Assembly: GCA_943704525.1 (NCBI GenBank)
Contig: CALSCQ010001206.1
Span: 1 to 54,276, forward strand
Source: Pigoraptor vietnamica
Lineage: Eukaryota > Opisthokonta > Filasterea
DNA: 54,276 nucleotides
Direction: 5' to 3'
Every line of letters begins with the position of its first letter. Position 1 is the stretch's first letter. The notes beneath the pieces were generated by a model. The model was given only the letters and a program-made list of their open reading frames with translations, was not told the origin of the DNA and made no database searches. Positions 23,201-37,012 of the stretch are shown one piece after another. A program made the translations under genes and the position numbers.

Positions 23201-23879
23201 TTGAACGATATGTTGAGCTTGGCGAGGTTGAAAGGGTTCGAGTAAGGGACGGCAAACTCGCCCGCGATCGTGTTGTTCTGGAGGTTCAGCTCCTTCAGCT
23301 GCCTGTTCTCGACGACAGGGTGGGGCACGTTCGAAAAGCGGTTGCGCCCAATGTCCAGGCACGTGAGCGCCGTCAGCTTCGTGAGTTGGTCCGGCAGCGA
23401 ACTGAGCTCGTTCCCCGCGGCGCGCAGTGTGTGTAACGCTTCGAGTCGCGCGATCTCTGGCGGTATTTTCTGCAAAACATTTACGACAACCGACATAAAT
23501 CAGTGGCGCGAACAGTCGCCGCACATTAAAGATTGCGCGGAGTACACGAAGCAAAACGAAAAGAAAAGCAGTGGGGAAGGCGTCACGTGCACAGCAAAAA
23601 TACACAACAGCAGTGAGACGCGCACACGCGCACAGGCCACGGCCACGCATGACGCCATACATGTCACATCATTAAAAAAAAAAAAGGAGAAGAAGAAATC
23701 CGCGCTCAACGCACCCTCAAATAGTTCTCGCTAACATTGAGCCACAGGAGGCGCTCATAGTCGCGGAACAGCCGCGGCGGGATCGTGCGCAGTTGCTGGA
23801 AGCTGAGGTCCATGCTGCTCGTCTCCTCCCGGTGGAACATCTCCAGCGGGGGGCGATTGGTCGACACGAGAACCCCCAT
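20257..23879 (-). CDS. Leucine-rich repeat protein with C-terminal PP2C phosphatase
   Basis: Six exons (23879-23715, 23469-22447, 22260-21298, 21065-20878, 20769-20655, 20562-20257) encode 919 residues. About 25 leucine-rich repeats of roughly 23 residues (LxxLxLxxNxLxxLP type) run from residue 30 to about 620. The PP2C domain follows at once: [57 protein letters not shown] and SGDNIS. All metal-binding acids expected of PP2C are present, so it should be an active Mn/Mg-dependent Ser/Thr phosphatase. The order LRR then PP2C recalls PHLPP, which dephosphorylates Akt and PKC in animals, and fungal adenylyl cyclase. No PH, Ras-association or cyclase domain is seen. The start lies in a short leader before the first repeat. 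It shares an upstream region with the ABCG gene. Confidence 0.95.
21112..21252. repeat. CA microsatellite in an LRR-PP2C intron
   Basis: An imperfect CA run (sense strand GT) lies in the intron between exon 3, ending 21298, and exon 4, starting 21065. Confidence 0.95.
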
Positions 23880-24980
23880 TCTCGAGGAGGGGGGCCCCGG
23901 CCGGGGCGAAAACGGCGCGGGCGACTCAGCGGGCGCGCAAACACGCCGATCAACGCGAAAAGGCGCGCGCGGGAAGGCCCGGGGCGGCGGGAGTGCCGCG
24001 ACTGGCGCTCACAGCGCACCAACGCACGAGACAGTGGCGCTGTTTGGAAAGCGACGGCCACCAGCGCGCAATCACGAGCGGACGATTCAGAAAAAAAGTG
24101 GGCGCCTTCGCCCTTGTCGCCACACGAGGCAACGCCCCGTTGTGGGCGAGATTTCTACGACGGAGTCCGCCGTGACCGTGCCATACGCAGGAGCTATGCG
24201 ACACCGCGAAAAACGACGGCGGACGGCCTCGATCCCACCAGCGCACGCACAGGACCGCAGTAGCGGACGGCGCGGTCAAAGACAAGCGTCAGAGAGGCCG
24301 CGTAGCTTGACGGCGACACGACTGCAGAGAGAGATTGCGGCTGAATACAGCCACGGCCACACGCACAATAGTCGACGAAATCTACAGAAGGATCTCGCCG
24401 CGAGTCCGCAGGTCGCGATACAAGACACCCGCGATAAGGACGTTGCGGTCGCACACGCGTCACGCAACGGCGTATGGGGTATTCTAAGATGCAAAGGCTG
24501 CGATGAAAAGCGAATCGTGGCGAGAAGCCCTCGTCCCCCCGCAGCACAACACACGAGTGCCTGCCTTCCGCCCCACCAAAGCAACGCCGGTCCACCCGGG
24601 ACTCTGAATTGGCGATCGCCCCCAATTTTGTCACGATATCCCCTCACAACCCAATTTAATGGCCGACTGGGGGTGCGCAAATTGGAGTGAGTGGTCGTTT
24701 TGAGGGTAATTTGAGGGGTCGTGTTTCAGTTAAAATAGGCGGCCCACTCGGCATGCGAACTCCACCCGGGACGGAGTTATTTGAGAAATGTGTCAAATCA
24801 GGGCCAAATCGGATTGATTTTTCACATTGGAGTAGGGGTCGAATAAATTAGGGCGGTGGGTGACAAGAAGTACCGTTGCCAATGATTGGTTTATTTGAAA
24901 CTAGTGCAATTTGTCATCATTTAGTGAAAATGCTCACTTTAATTTGCCAGGGTAACCGACAGCCATGGCAACGCCTTGAA

Positions 24981-24996
24981 TTCCCTTATAAGGGAA
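24981..24996. promoter_or_regulatory. Palindromic CArG box (SRF/MADS-type site)
   Basis: The perfect palindrome TTCCCTTATAAGGGAA contains CCTTATAAGG, a strict CC(A/T)6GG match. SRF/MADS-box factors bind this sequence in fungi, amoebae and animals. It lies about 950 bases upstream of the ABCG start and 1.1 kb from the phosphatase start. Binding here is inference. Confidence 0.4.
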
Positions 24997-25179
24997 TAGC
25001 TGCCCAATAAATTGCCTTTAAAAGAATATTTAGTCACAATTTAATCATATTCAGCGAATATCTTTGTTATTTGCCACTTATGGGTTTATTTCACTCTGGA
25101 TTGCCTCTATCGGCAAGTTTCAGCCCACATGACCTCGCGCCGTAATGTGCGGGTCAACACATTCACCACATTCACACAG

Positions 25180-25180
25180 T

Positions 25181-25226
<46 letters not shown>

Positions 25227-25262
25227 CCACACACACACACACACACACATCCCACACACACC
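25180..25262. repeat. CA microsatellite in intergenic DNA
   Basis: Two CA runs are separated by an AGAGTC interruption in the LRR-PP2C/ABCG intergenic region. Confidence 0.95.
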
Positions 25263-25939
25263 CGTACAACGAAGAGATCGCATTCGCGCACGTGGCATAG
25301 ACGTTGCAATCTATCCGGCGACGCACTTGCGGAGCGTCGTCGGAGTTATCACCTCCGCCTAATCTGAACATACTCATCAGATCGTATTTTTTTTTTTTTT
25401 TTCCGTCAAGCATTCTTTCAAATTGTCTGCGTTGCATTCATTGCTTTTTTTGTGCAAGTGTCGACGTGGCGTTGCGTTATAATACGCGCAGACTTGCCCG
25501 TTGTTGTCGCTGCGATTGCGAAATCGGTGCTCGGACAGTGGGCGGCCTGCTATGCGCGGAATTTTCCGCTGAGTCCGGCCTCCGACGCTAAGGTTGCGAC
25601 CAGCGCCGCTCGGCCGCGCCCCCTTAACCCGCACGACCGCCAACGCCGCCTGTTGACCGCTCACCCCCCGCAGAGGTGTGTGCGTGCGGCGTGGGTGAAC
25701 GTCGGGTGTCTGTTTCGTCAAGGGCTTCGGCTGTGCCGAGAGATGCGCTGGCTTTTTCCTTTGCGCGCGTTGCCCCTATCTTTATCGATAATTGAGTACT
25801 CGCATGCGTTGATCGTCCGTTGGTGTCGCATCCCGCGTTACTCTTTGGCTCCGCCCGCTCCAATCGCGTTTGTGACACGCATCTTTTGGCTGAACTGCAA
25901 GCCCGTCTTATTCGTGTCGCAGCAGGGGCCATCCGTCCC

Positions 25940-28634
25940 ATGGCGCGGCTTGCGCTGTTGGCCGCCGCCGCCGTGCTTGTGTTCGCGTGCGCAGTGGTTC
26001 CCGCGCTCGCTGGCGACGACGTCATATTTCCCGGCACTCCCGTCGGCTGCCACGGGTGCTCATGCTACGACTGCCGCAACACGACCGACGGCGATGTCGG
26101 TTGTTACGCCGGCGGGCAGTGCCCTTCGGAGGGTGGCGCGTGCAAGTGTCTCGAGGGCTTTTCGAATTACGCGTGCTCGCAGATGACGTGCCTGCGCGAC
26201 TATCGCGGGAAGAACTGGCCCGTCTTTGTCACGCACCGCCCGGACCGGCTCGAGAGCGACTATATCCAGTGCATCTGCGCGCAGGGATACCAGGGCTACC
26301 TGTGTAATATTTGCACCCCTCAGAACAACGCGACGGGGGTGACGGGCGCGTGCCTCACGAACAGCGACGACACGCCCGGCAAGTGCGAGTCGAGCGGGTA
26401 CACGCGCAAGCGTCGTAGCTTCAGTTGCGAAGTCAGCGGATCGGCTGCCGAGCTGCCCCAGGAACAGGCCGGCGCCTCGGTCACGCTCACGACGTACTTT
26501 GACAACTCGGTCTCGAGCGACAATGTGCTCTTCTTTCAGTTCTGGTCGCGCTACAAGGACCTCACGACGGGCGTCCAGATGCCTGGCCTGCACCTGCTCT
26601 TCGGCTGCAACGCGACCGGGTGCGTGCAGACGGTCACGGCGACGGACGTGACGTACTCGTGCAAGACGGCCGGCTGCGCGGCCCTCTGCGACACGCGCAC
26701 GCTCTCGTGCTCGAACATGCTGAGCCAGATTGTGAGCCAGGTGGGCACGCAGCCGGACGACACGGGCATCACGCTCAAGTGCTCGTCGGACGGCACGAAC
26801 TGCGAGGTCCACGAGAAGGCCATCGACGAGATGTGGGGCGGCATCACGCTCAAGTGCATCACGGGAGAGTGCGTGGTCGGGGATTCGCCGCCGCCGACGC
26901 CCGTTCCGACGCCTCCCCCGTCGAACAAGCACGCGTTCCCGGTCGCCATTGTCGTCCTCGCGTGCGTCGGCGCGACGTACGTGACTTTGTTTGGGGTGAT
27001 GCACTTGTACGTGCGCTCGACGCGTGCGGGCTACCGCCGACTCATCAGCGGCGACAGCGGCGCGACTCGCAAGCGCAAGGCCGCCGGCGACGGCCGGGGA
27101 CTTTATGAGCAGGTCACGTCGCACGACAGTCTTGCTGGTGTCGACGGCGAGGTCGGCAATGTCGCGCCCAGCCTCGGCGCTTCGGGCGCGAACGATGGGT
27201 GGCGCGGCGCTTCGGTCGGTAACGGCGGCGCGAACGCGGACGCGTACTTTGGTGGCACGCGCGCGTACGAGCTCGGCCACGTTCCCTCGACGATCACGTT
27301 CAAGGACGTGACGTACATTGTGAAGGACAAGGTGCTGCTGCGCGCCGTCTCGGGTATCGTCAAGCCCGGCGCGCTGTTTGCGGTGATGGGGCCGTCGGGC
27401 GCCGGCAAGTCGACGGTGCTCGACATTCTCAGCCTGCGCAACAAGCGCGGGAAGGTGTCTGGGGAGATTCTCGTCAACGGCAACGTGCCGCAGCCGCAGT
27501 TTCGGCGGCTCGTGGGTTTCGTGGACCAGGAGGACACGCTCATGGGCACGCTCACCGTCCGCGAGAGCCTCACGTTTTCGGCGATGCTGCGCCTTCCGGC
27601 GTCCGTCTCTGCACTCGACAAGGCCCGCAGGGTCGAGAGCGTCATGAACGAGCTCAAGATTGACCGCGTCGCGGACTCTCGCATCGGCACGACGCTCGCT
27701 CGCGGGATTTCGGGAGGAGAGAAGCGGCGCGTGTCGATTGCGATGGAACTCGTGACTGCCCCGAGCGTGCTGTTCCTGGACGGTGTGTGTGCGCGCCGAG
27801 AGCACCGGTTGTTGATCCGCGCGTGTGTTCTGCTGCTGAGCGTCTTGAATCCCCGTCCACTCGGGCTAATCTCGTTGTGGTCCGTTGTTCCCTCTTCGCA
27901 GAGCCGACAAGCGGCCTCGACAGCTACAACGCGCACGTGGTCATCAAGTGCCTCAAGGAAATGGCGGCGCAGACGGGCACCGCTGTGGCGCTGAGCGTCC
28001 ACCAGCCCCGTGCGCACATTTTCAACATGTTCGACACGCTGATGCTGCTGGCGCAGGGGCGCACGCTCTACCACGGCCCGTCGGACCGCGCAGTCGAGTA
28101 CTTTGCCGCGCTGGGCTACCGTTGCCCTCACGACGCGAACCCGGCCGACTTTGTTATCGATCTCGCCGTTTCGCCCGACAAGCTTCCTCTGGACTCTGCG
28201 CGCTCGTCGGTGCAGTGCGAGCTGTCGTCGCTCGACCCGGACGACAACGAGACGGAGGATCCGCTGGCCGCTTCGCTCTGCCGCCGCCAGCGGATCGAAG
28301 GGATCGCGGACTGCTTCGCGGGCTCTGCGCTCAACGCGAACCTCATCGCGGCGATTGACGAGCAAGCGTGAGTGTCTGCTGTGCCCGCTTGCGTGTGCGT
28401 CGTTTTTTGTTGTTCCCGTTTGCGATTGCTTATGCCTGGGTGTCTCTGTAGGAACAAGCGGGATCTTCACTCTGTGAACGACTGGAAGCGGCGGTCCAAG
28501 CACGCGCCCGGATTCCTCCGCCAGTTTGCGCTGCTCTCGAGCCGCATGGTGCTCAACCTCCACCGCAACCCCTTCCTCCTCTTTGGCCACCTGATAACAA
28601 GCATCCTCATGGGAGGTCAGTGTCCCGCGCGTGC

Positions 28635-28709
<75 letters not shown>

Positions 28710-30007
28710 CGTGTGTGTGTGCGTGTGCGTGTGTGCGTGTGCGCTTAGAAACGCTGGCCCTTCCCTGTGCAATGCTCACCGTTTCCCTCCGTTTTGCGCG
28801 CAGTGATTGTCGGTGTTCTCTACTTCCAAATACCGATGACGGACCTCGAGGCCGTGCAGAACCGCATGGGCGCACTCCTCATCATGTGCGCCTTCCTCGC
28901 GTTTGGCAGCCTCAGCTCGCTCGAGGTGCGCCCCGCTGCTTCGCTCCCGCTGCCGTCCCCACGTGACTTGTTCCTTTGTGTCTTCTTCATTGTATACATG
29001 TGTTGTTGCTCCTTTTGTGAGCTTGTGTTATAGTGACTGTACACCGAACGCTAAAGCCACTCTTTGTGCAGCTGTTCTGGGCAGAGCGCGCCATCTACGT
29101 GCACGAGCGCGCCAATCGCTTCTACTGGCCCAGCTCGTACTTTGTCTCGAAGGTCGCCTTTGACTTCATTCCCCTCCGCGTCTTCCCGCCTATTCTCATG
29201 GGCGCGATCGGTGAGTTGAGAACTGCCCCTTTATTGTTGCGCTTTTTTTGCCGATGCACGTGGGTTTGCTGTCGTCCCTTGTCCGTGCCGTGTGTGCTAA
29301 TGCCTTTTTGCACTCGGCGTGCAGCGTACTACATGATGGGACTGCGTAGCGACGGCAACCACTTCCTCATCTACCTGGCCATTCTCGTGCTGATCAATGT
29401 GACGGCGTCGAGCGTGTGCCTTATTGTGGGCGTGCTCGTCGACCGCATGGCGACGGGCAACCTTGTCGCGTCGCTCTTTATGCTGGCGTCGCTTATGCTG
29501 ACGAACATATTCAACAACCCGAGTGAGTTTTTAGTGATACGTTGCAGCCGTTTTCTCTGATTTCAGCTGAACGTCAAATTTTTTGCCCGTTTGTGTCCCG
29601 TTTCTAATGTCCATGCCTCGTCCGCCGCCGCTGCAGAGTCGATGGCTTCGTATGTGGCCTGGCTGCCCTACGTGTCGTTCTTCAACTATGGTTACGAGTC
29701 GCTCTGCATCAACGAGCTCAAGGGCGTCCTGTACAACAACATCAACTTTGAGGGCGCGCGGACAGACGTGGGTGTCATTCGCGCTTTTGCCCGGTGGTGG
29801 AGAAGTCGAACAAGCCGTGTCTGGACTGTCTTATTAACCGTCTTTCGCGCGCGTCTGTCGCAGGTCAAGGGCGACGTCATCCTCGACAAGCTGGGCTTTG
29901 GTGTGAACAACCTCAACCGTGACGTTCTCGTGCTCACGTGCTACTGCTCTGGCTGCCTGGTCGTGGCGTACATCTGCCTCAAGCTCTTTGTGCGGCAGAC
30001 AAAGTAG
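25940..30007 (+). CDS. Adp1-like ABCG half-transporter with Cys-rich extracellular domain
   Basis: Eight exons (25940-27782, 27902-28367, 28452-28615, 28804-28925, 29072-29210, 29325-29522, 29637-29767, 29864-30007) encode 1068 residues. A signal peptide (ALLAAAAVLVFACAVVPALA) leads into a Cys-rich, EGF-like ectodomain (residues 25-150) and a further luminal region. A Pro-rich stalk and a membrane segment (FPVAIVVLACVGATYVTLFG, about 335-354) follow. The nucleotide-binding domain has Walker A GPSGAGKST, signature ISGGEKRRVS, Walker B SVLFLDEPTSGLDS and the switch His in SVHQPR. The C-terminal part has the ABCG membrane domain (VIVGVLYF onward). This order matches yeast Adp1 and plant ABCG24/28 relatives; their substrates are not well defined. 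The frame is open upstream of 25940, but that start gives the signal peptide. Intron 1 splits the Walker B region. Confidence 0.95.
28636..28741. repeat. (GT)n microsatellite in ABCG intron 3
   Basis: A long GT tract on the sense strand begins about 20 bases after the donor at 28616. Confidence 0.95.
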
Positions 30008-31236
30008 TGTGGTCTGCGCAAGCGCGCTGCGTGCCGCGTGCATTTTCTTTTTTCCCTTTTTCTTCTCGCAATTCCTGTATATTTTCTTCTCCTGTACAGA
30101 CTCTTTGGGCCCCCACATATCGTGTCGCTCTCTGGGGACGGTTCTCAGCGAGAATACAGTCCATTGGCCATGGCACTTTACGTGCAAATTCTCTCTCAGT
30201 GGCTCTTCCCTCGGCGTTACTGGATGTAACACTCACGTGACCACAGAGCGATGAGTCCCATCTGGACACTTTCTTTCCATAATAGGGGAGCCAATCATGT
30301 GATATCACCACACGTGTCAGAGCGCGTGAACCTCGAGCGCCTGTTGGCCGGCGTGATTTTGGGTGTGAAAATCAGGCATTGAAATTGGGGAACATAACCA
30401 TAGACAATGGTAAAGTAAATCTGGTAGATGACATTGAGGAAATTAAGACTTTTCAATACAACGCTAGTGTCAACGGAACTTGCGATTTAGTCGATTCGAA
30501 CGAAATAACGGCACACAGAGATTGAAAACCGCCTGCTTGTGATGAAAGCGGCCATTGCGTGTGCGCGCTCTTTTTCACCTTACGGCGCACGGGCCATATC
30601 ACGTTGTACCCACGCACGCACACAAGTGCACGCACAGACTGTGCACACACACACAAAGGCCAGTCTGGCCGCAATTCAACACCATACACACCGCACATTT
30701 TTGGGTACTGACCCAATCAGCTGGGCGCAGACAGGGGAATCGACGGCCGTATGCCCTCGCCCCGCGCTTCCTTACCCCTCTTATCTCGTTCCATCATACT
30801 CTATCTTTGAATGCACTCGCTTTTTTCATTGTTGTAGTCTGGCAAAAGATGGCATATTTCTTCGGGACGGGCTCAGGACACGTTGGTAACGACGTTGATT
30901 AAGAGGAGGCCCCGGAGACTCACCACGGGGCCGAAATTCTCACACGGTCTACAGAACTGCAACCGCGGTTACGGGGGTACGTTGCCGCATCGACTGTGGC
31001 TTGAGCCTCTATCTTGGCGCCCTTATCTATTTGTCGCATTGCCGCACTCTCTGCGTCCTCAATCGCGATTGGATTTTGCTGACTTGTCACTCGCACTTAT
31101 AGGCCACAGAGAGATCCCCCTTCAACCGCCATTCGAAATCGCTCGCCACTGCGAGTGGAGCAAAACTTCATTTCAAGTCGTCGCCCTCGTCTAAGGGCCG
31201 GCGTGTCAAGTGCCCGTGAGCGCTTTCCGCCATAGA
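30008..31236. other. Region between the ABCG transporter and the bZIP gene
   Basis: These 1.2 kb contain the 3' flank of the transporter and the promoter of the bZIP gene. TCACGTGA lies at 30233-30240, followed by GAGTCCCATCTGGACAC, which resembles a segment upstream of the aspartokinase gene. From 30361 to 30525 an AT-rich frame stays open for 54 codons (see findings). A pyrimidine-rich stretch near 30780-30835 looks like promoter DNA. No complete gene is seen. Confidence 0.4.
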
Positions 31237-32050
31237 ATGGCCAGCCCGTGCATCCTGCCGTTCGGATTGAACCCCGCAACTTTTGCGCCTGGCGCCATGG
31301 ATCCCTTTGGTGCTCTTGCACTGTCTTACCTCGACCCGTCGTGGTTCACGTCCGCCGCCGCCGCCCTTGCTGCCGCGGGGCACTCGCAGTCTCAGCCAGC
31401 GCTGTCTGTCGGCAACGAGGCGAAACCGGGCGCGCAGCTGAGCGACTATGACTCGATCTTCAGGGACCTCCTGAGCGTCGAGGGCATGGCGTCCGTCGCG
31501 CAGGATTCCAGCGAGGGCACATCTGAGCTGAGCTCGCCGCCGTCCAACACGCTGTCGGAGCGTTCTGGCAAGATAGCGACGACGCGATCGTCGTACGGAC
31601 GCCGCTCGTCGAGGTGAGTTTGCTCTCCGTATGCGTCCATGCAGGTGATACGAGTGCGTCTGTACCAGTTGCTTATGGTCTTTCCTTGTTTGCAGCTCGC
31701 GTCCCGTCGCAATGCTGCCCGAAGCCGAGCTCCATGCGCGCCGCAAGAAGGAGCGAGAGGCCAAGGCGAGATCTCGCCAGCGCCAGCGCGAGCGCATCTC
31801 GTCCCTCGAACGAGCGAATCAAGACCTCGAGTCTGACAACGCCCAGTTGGAGGAGAAGCTGCGGTCTCTCCAGGCCGAACTCAGTTACCTGAAGCACGTG
31901 CTGTCACTTGTGGAGGCGAAGGGCGACAAGGCGAAGCTTGGCGGGCTTGACGAGGTGGCGCTCGCGGCAGTGTCGGCCGGATCGACCTCGCCCGCGCCCG
32001 CCGTTGTGCCCGGCGACGTCGCTGTGGCGCCTGCAATGGAGTGTATCTAA
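31237..32050 (+). CDS. bZIP-like transcription factor
   Basis: Two exons (31237-31613, 31696-32050) encode 243 residues. The first 125 residues are low-complexity, rich in Ser, Ala and Pro, and could serve as an activation region. Exon 2 holds a basic stretch, RRKKEREAKARSRQRQRERI (about 137-156), then five leucines spaced by seven (ISSLERANQDLESDNAQLEE and onward), the leucine zipper. The Arg-to-first-Leu spacing is the canonical nine residues. The position of the near-invariant DNA-contacting Asn is Glu (E-AKARSRQ), so DNA specificity or binding ability may differ from classical bZIPs. It could instead be a zipper partner that works only as a heterodimer. The ATG at 31237 is the first in the frame. 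Confidence 0.75.
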
Positions 32051-32637
32051 GGTGCCCCGCTGGCCACATTTGCGGCTCAACTGCGTGGCGTGCGCGTGCG
32101 TTTTTTGTATAATACTTCTTCCGCTTGGTTAAGTCTAAGGGAGCTTGCTTTGGGTTTGCGTCGGGTCTTTCCTCTTCTCTTTCAAATATACGCTACAATT
32201 GTACAGTGATTGCAGTGGCATGGTTTTGTTTCTTTTTCGACCGAACCGCAACAACAGTTGAGCTCTGCGCGCCAGTTACTTGTTACAACTCACCTGTCAA
32301 AAGTTCTGTCAATCACCGGGCCAAAAATAGTGCGCGAAAAAGCGCGGGAAAACGATCTTTTGGCGGGAAATCGGCACGTGACCTCGGCCTCCCTTAGCCC
32401 CCCTTGGACATTTGCTTAGTGGAAATGGCCCAGGTGCCCTTGACCCCTCTTGGCCCCCCTTGCGCGCCAAATCCGCACCCCCACAGCCACTTCACTGTCT
32501 GAAACATTTGCAAGTGACACTACACTGCACACCGCACATCGCTTCTCGTCGAGATCACACACACATTACTCACCTTGACGCGCACGCTGTTGATAACTGC
32601 CGCACCGCTCCGATTGCGTTGCCTCGGGGCCTCTGGA
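32051..32637. promoter_or_regulatory. Region between the bZIP gene and MCM3
   Basis: These 587 bases hold the 3' flank of the bZIP gene and the MCM3 promoter. GCGCGAAAAAGCGCGGGAAAA (about 32331-32351) and the nearby TTTGGCGGGAAATCGG (about 32357-32372) resemble E2F sites (TTTSSCGC), which would suit an S-phase gene. CACGTGAC lies at about 32375. CCCCTTGGAC/CCCTTGACCCC words repeat near 32400-32460. No other gene is seen. Confidence 0.4.
32357..32369 (+). promoter_or_regulatory. E2F-like site upstream of MCM3
   Basis: TTTTGGCGGGAAA matches the classical E2F/DP consensus TTTSGCGGGAAA at nearly every base and lies about 270 bases before the MCM3 start. MCM genes are E2F targets in animals and plants. 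Use of the site here is inferred. Confidence 0.5.
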
Positions 32638-36312
<3,675 letters not shown>

Positions 36313-37012
36313 AGAAGAGAGTCCAATACAGCCCTTGCCTTTGCGTACAAAATACCTTCTTCTCGATGGCTAAGCAAAAAAGCCTTGTGTCAGTAGTGTG
36401 TGACGTGAGGTGAGGGCTACACACTCACGTGACATGACCATGACGTCACTGTGATGACCGCGCGCCTTTGAAATTTTTCTCACCCCTTGTGGTCTCCATA
36501 GTCAGCCCATACTGAGCAGAACCCAATACTCACGCCATAGTCAGCGTAGGTGGGTTTTTTTTGTAATTCAAACGAACGGCGTCGTTTCTTCACTCGAGTG
36601 CCTTATGTGTTTGTGAGCTATTCGTGCGCATCACCCGTGTGGCCCGTGTGCGTGGGTGTGCCACATCTCGGGTCGGTTCGTCGTCGCATATTTGAATTTC
36701 GTTTGCAGTTGCGGCCAATCTGAGTGTGCGCAAGTGCGCGGTTTTCGACAGCGCAGCGCTTTCGTTCGCTTTCCCATCCTTCGATTAGGCATTGGCCCTT
36801 TGGCACCGTCGCGTTCAGTCGCGCTTTTGCGGAAGTTTGGATTCGTGTTGGTTCGCGACTTGACCGTAGTCGCCATTTTGGCTGCCATCGCGACCGCCCA
36901 CTCGCCCTCGTTGGGATTCACTTGATTTACAAGCGACTGTTTGGGACATTCGGCGCCGTCGTTGAGGCAGAGTGCGCGGAGTGCGTGGTCGGCTGTTCGC
37001 CCACGCCGCGTG
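36313..37012. promoter_or_regulatory. Region between MCM3 and the 4E-T-like gene
   Basis: These 700 bases hold the promoter of the 4E-T-like gene. TCACGTGA (36425-36432) and TGACGTCA (36441-36448) are eight bases apart. CATAGTCAGCCCATACTGAGCA follows at 36496-36517 and CCATAGTCAGCG about 20 bases further on. No gene is seen. Confidence 0.5.

Larger units (their letters stand above)
23880..25939. promoter_or_regulatory. Shared 2 kb upstream region of LRR-PP2C and the ABCG transporter
   Basis: This is the longest gene-free stretch. The first 700 bases are GC-rich. From about 24,610 to 25,110 the composition switches to AT-rich, with repeated CAATTT/AAATTG words. TCCACCCGGGAC occurs twice (24591 and 24761). 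A 16-base palindrome, TTCCCTTATAAGGGAA, sits at 24981-24996 and contains a CArG box. A CA microsatellite (about 25180-25262) and a 17-base T run (about 25386) follow. A 301-codon open frame at 23785-24690 is not credible as a protein. Confidence 0.5.

Noticed and set aside
23785-24690. 301-codon plus-strand open frame upstream of LRR-PP2C
   Set aside because: It overlaps exon 1 of the phosphatase on the other strand, has biased composition without domains, and ends where the AT-rich island begins. Chance is the simpler explanation.
25820-25939. Upstream ATG for the ABCG transporter
   Set aside because: It would place 40 residues before the signal peptide and bury it; the ATG at 25940 gives a standard leader.
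31210-31236. Upstream GTG as start of the bZIP protein
   Set aside because: GTG starts are not expected in a nuclear gene; the ATG at 31237 is in frame and close.
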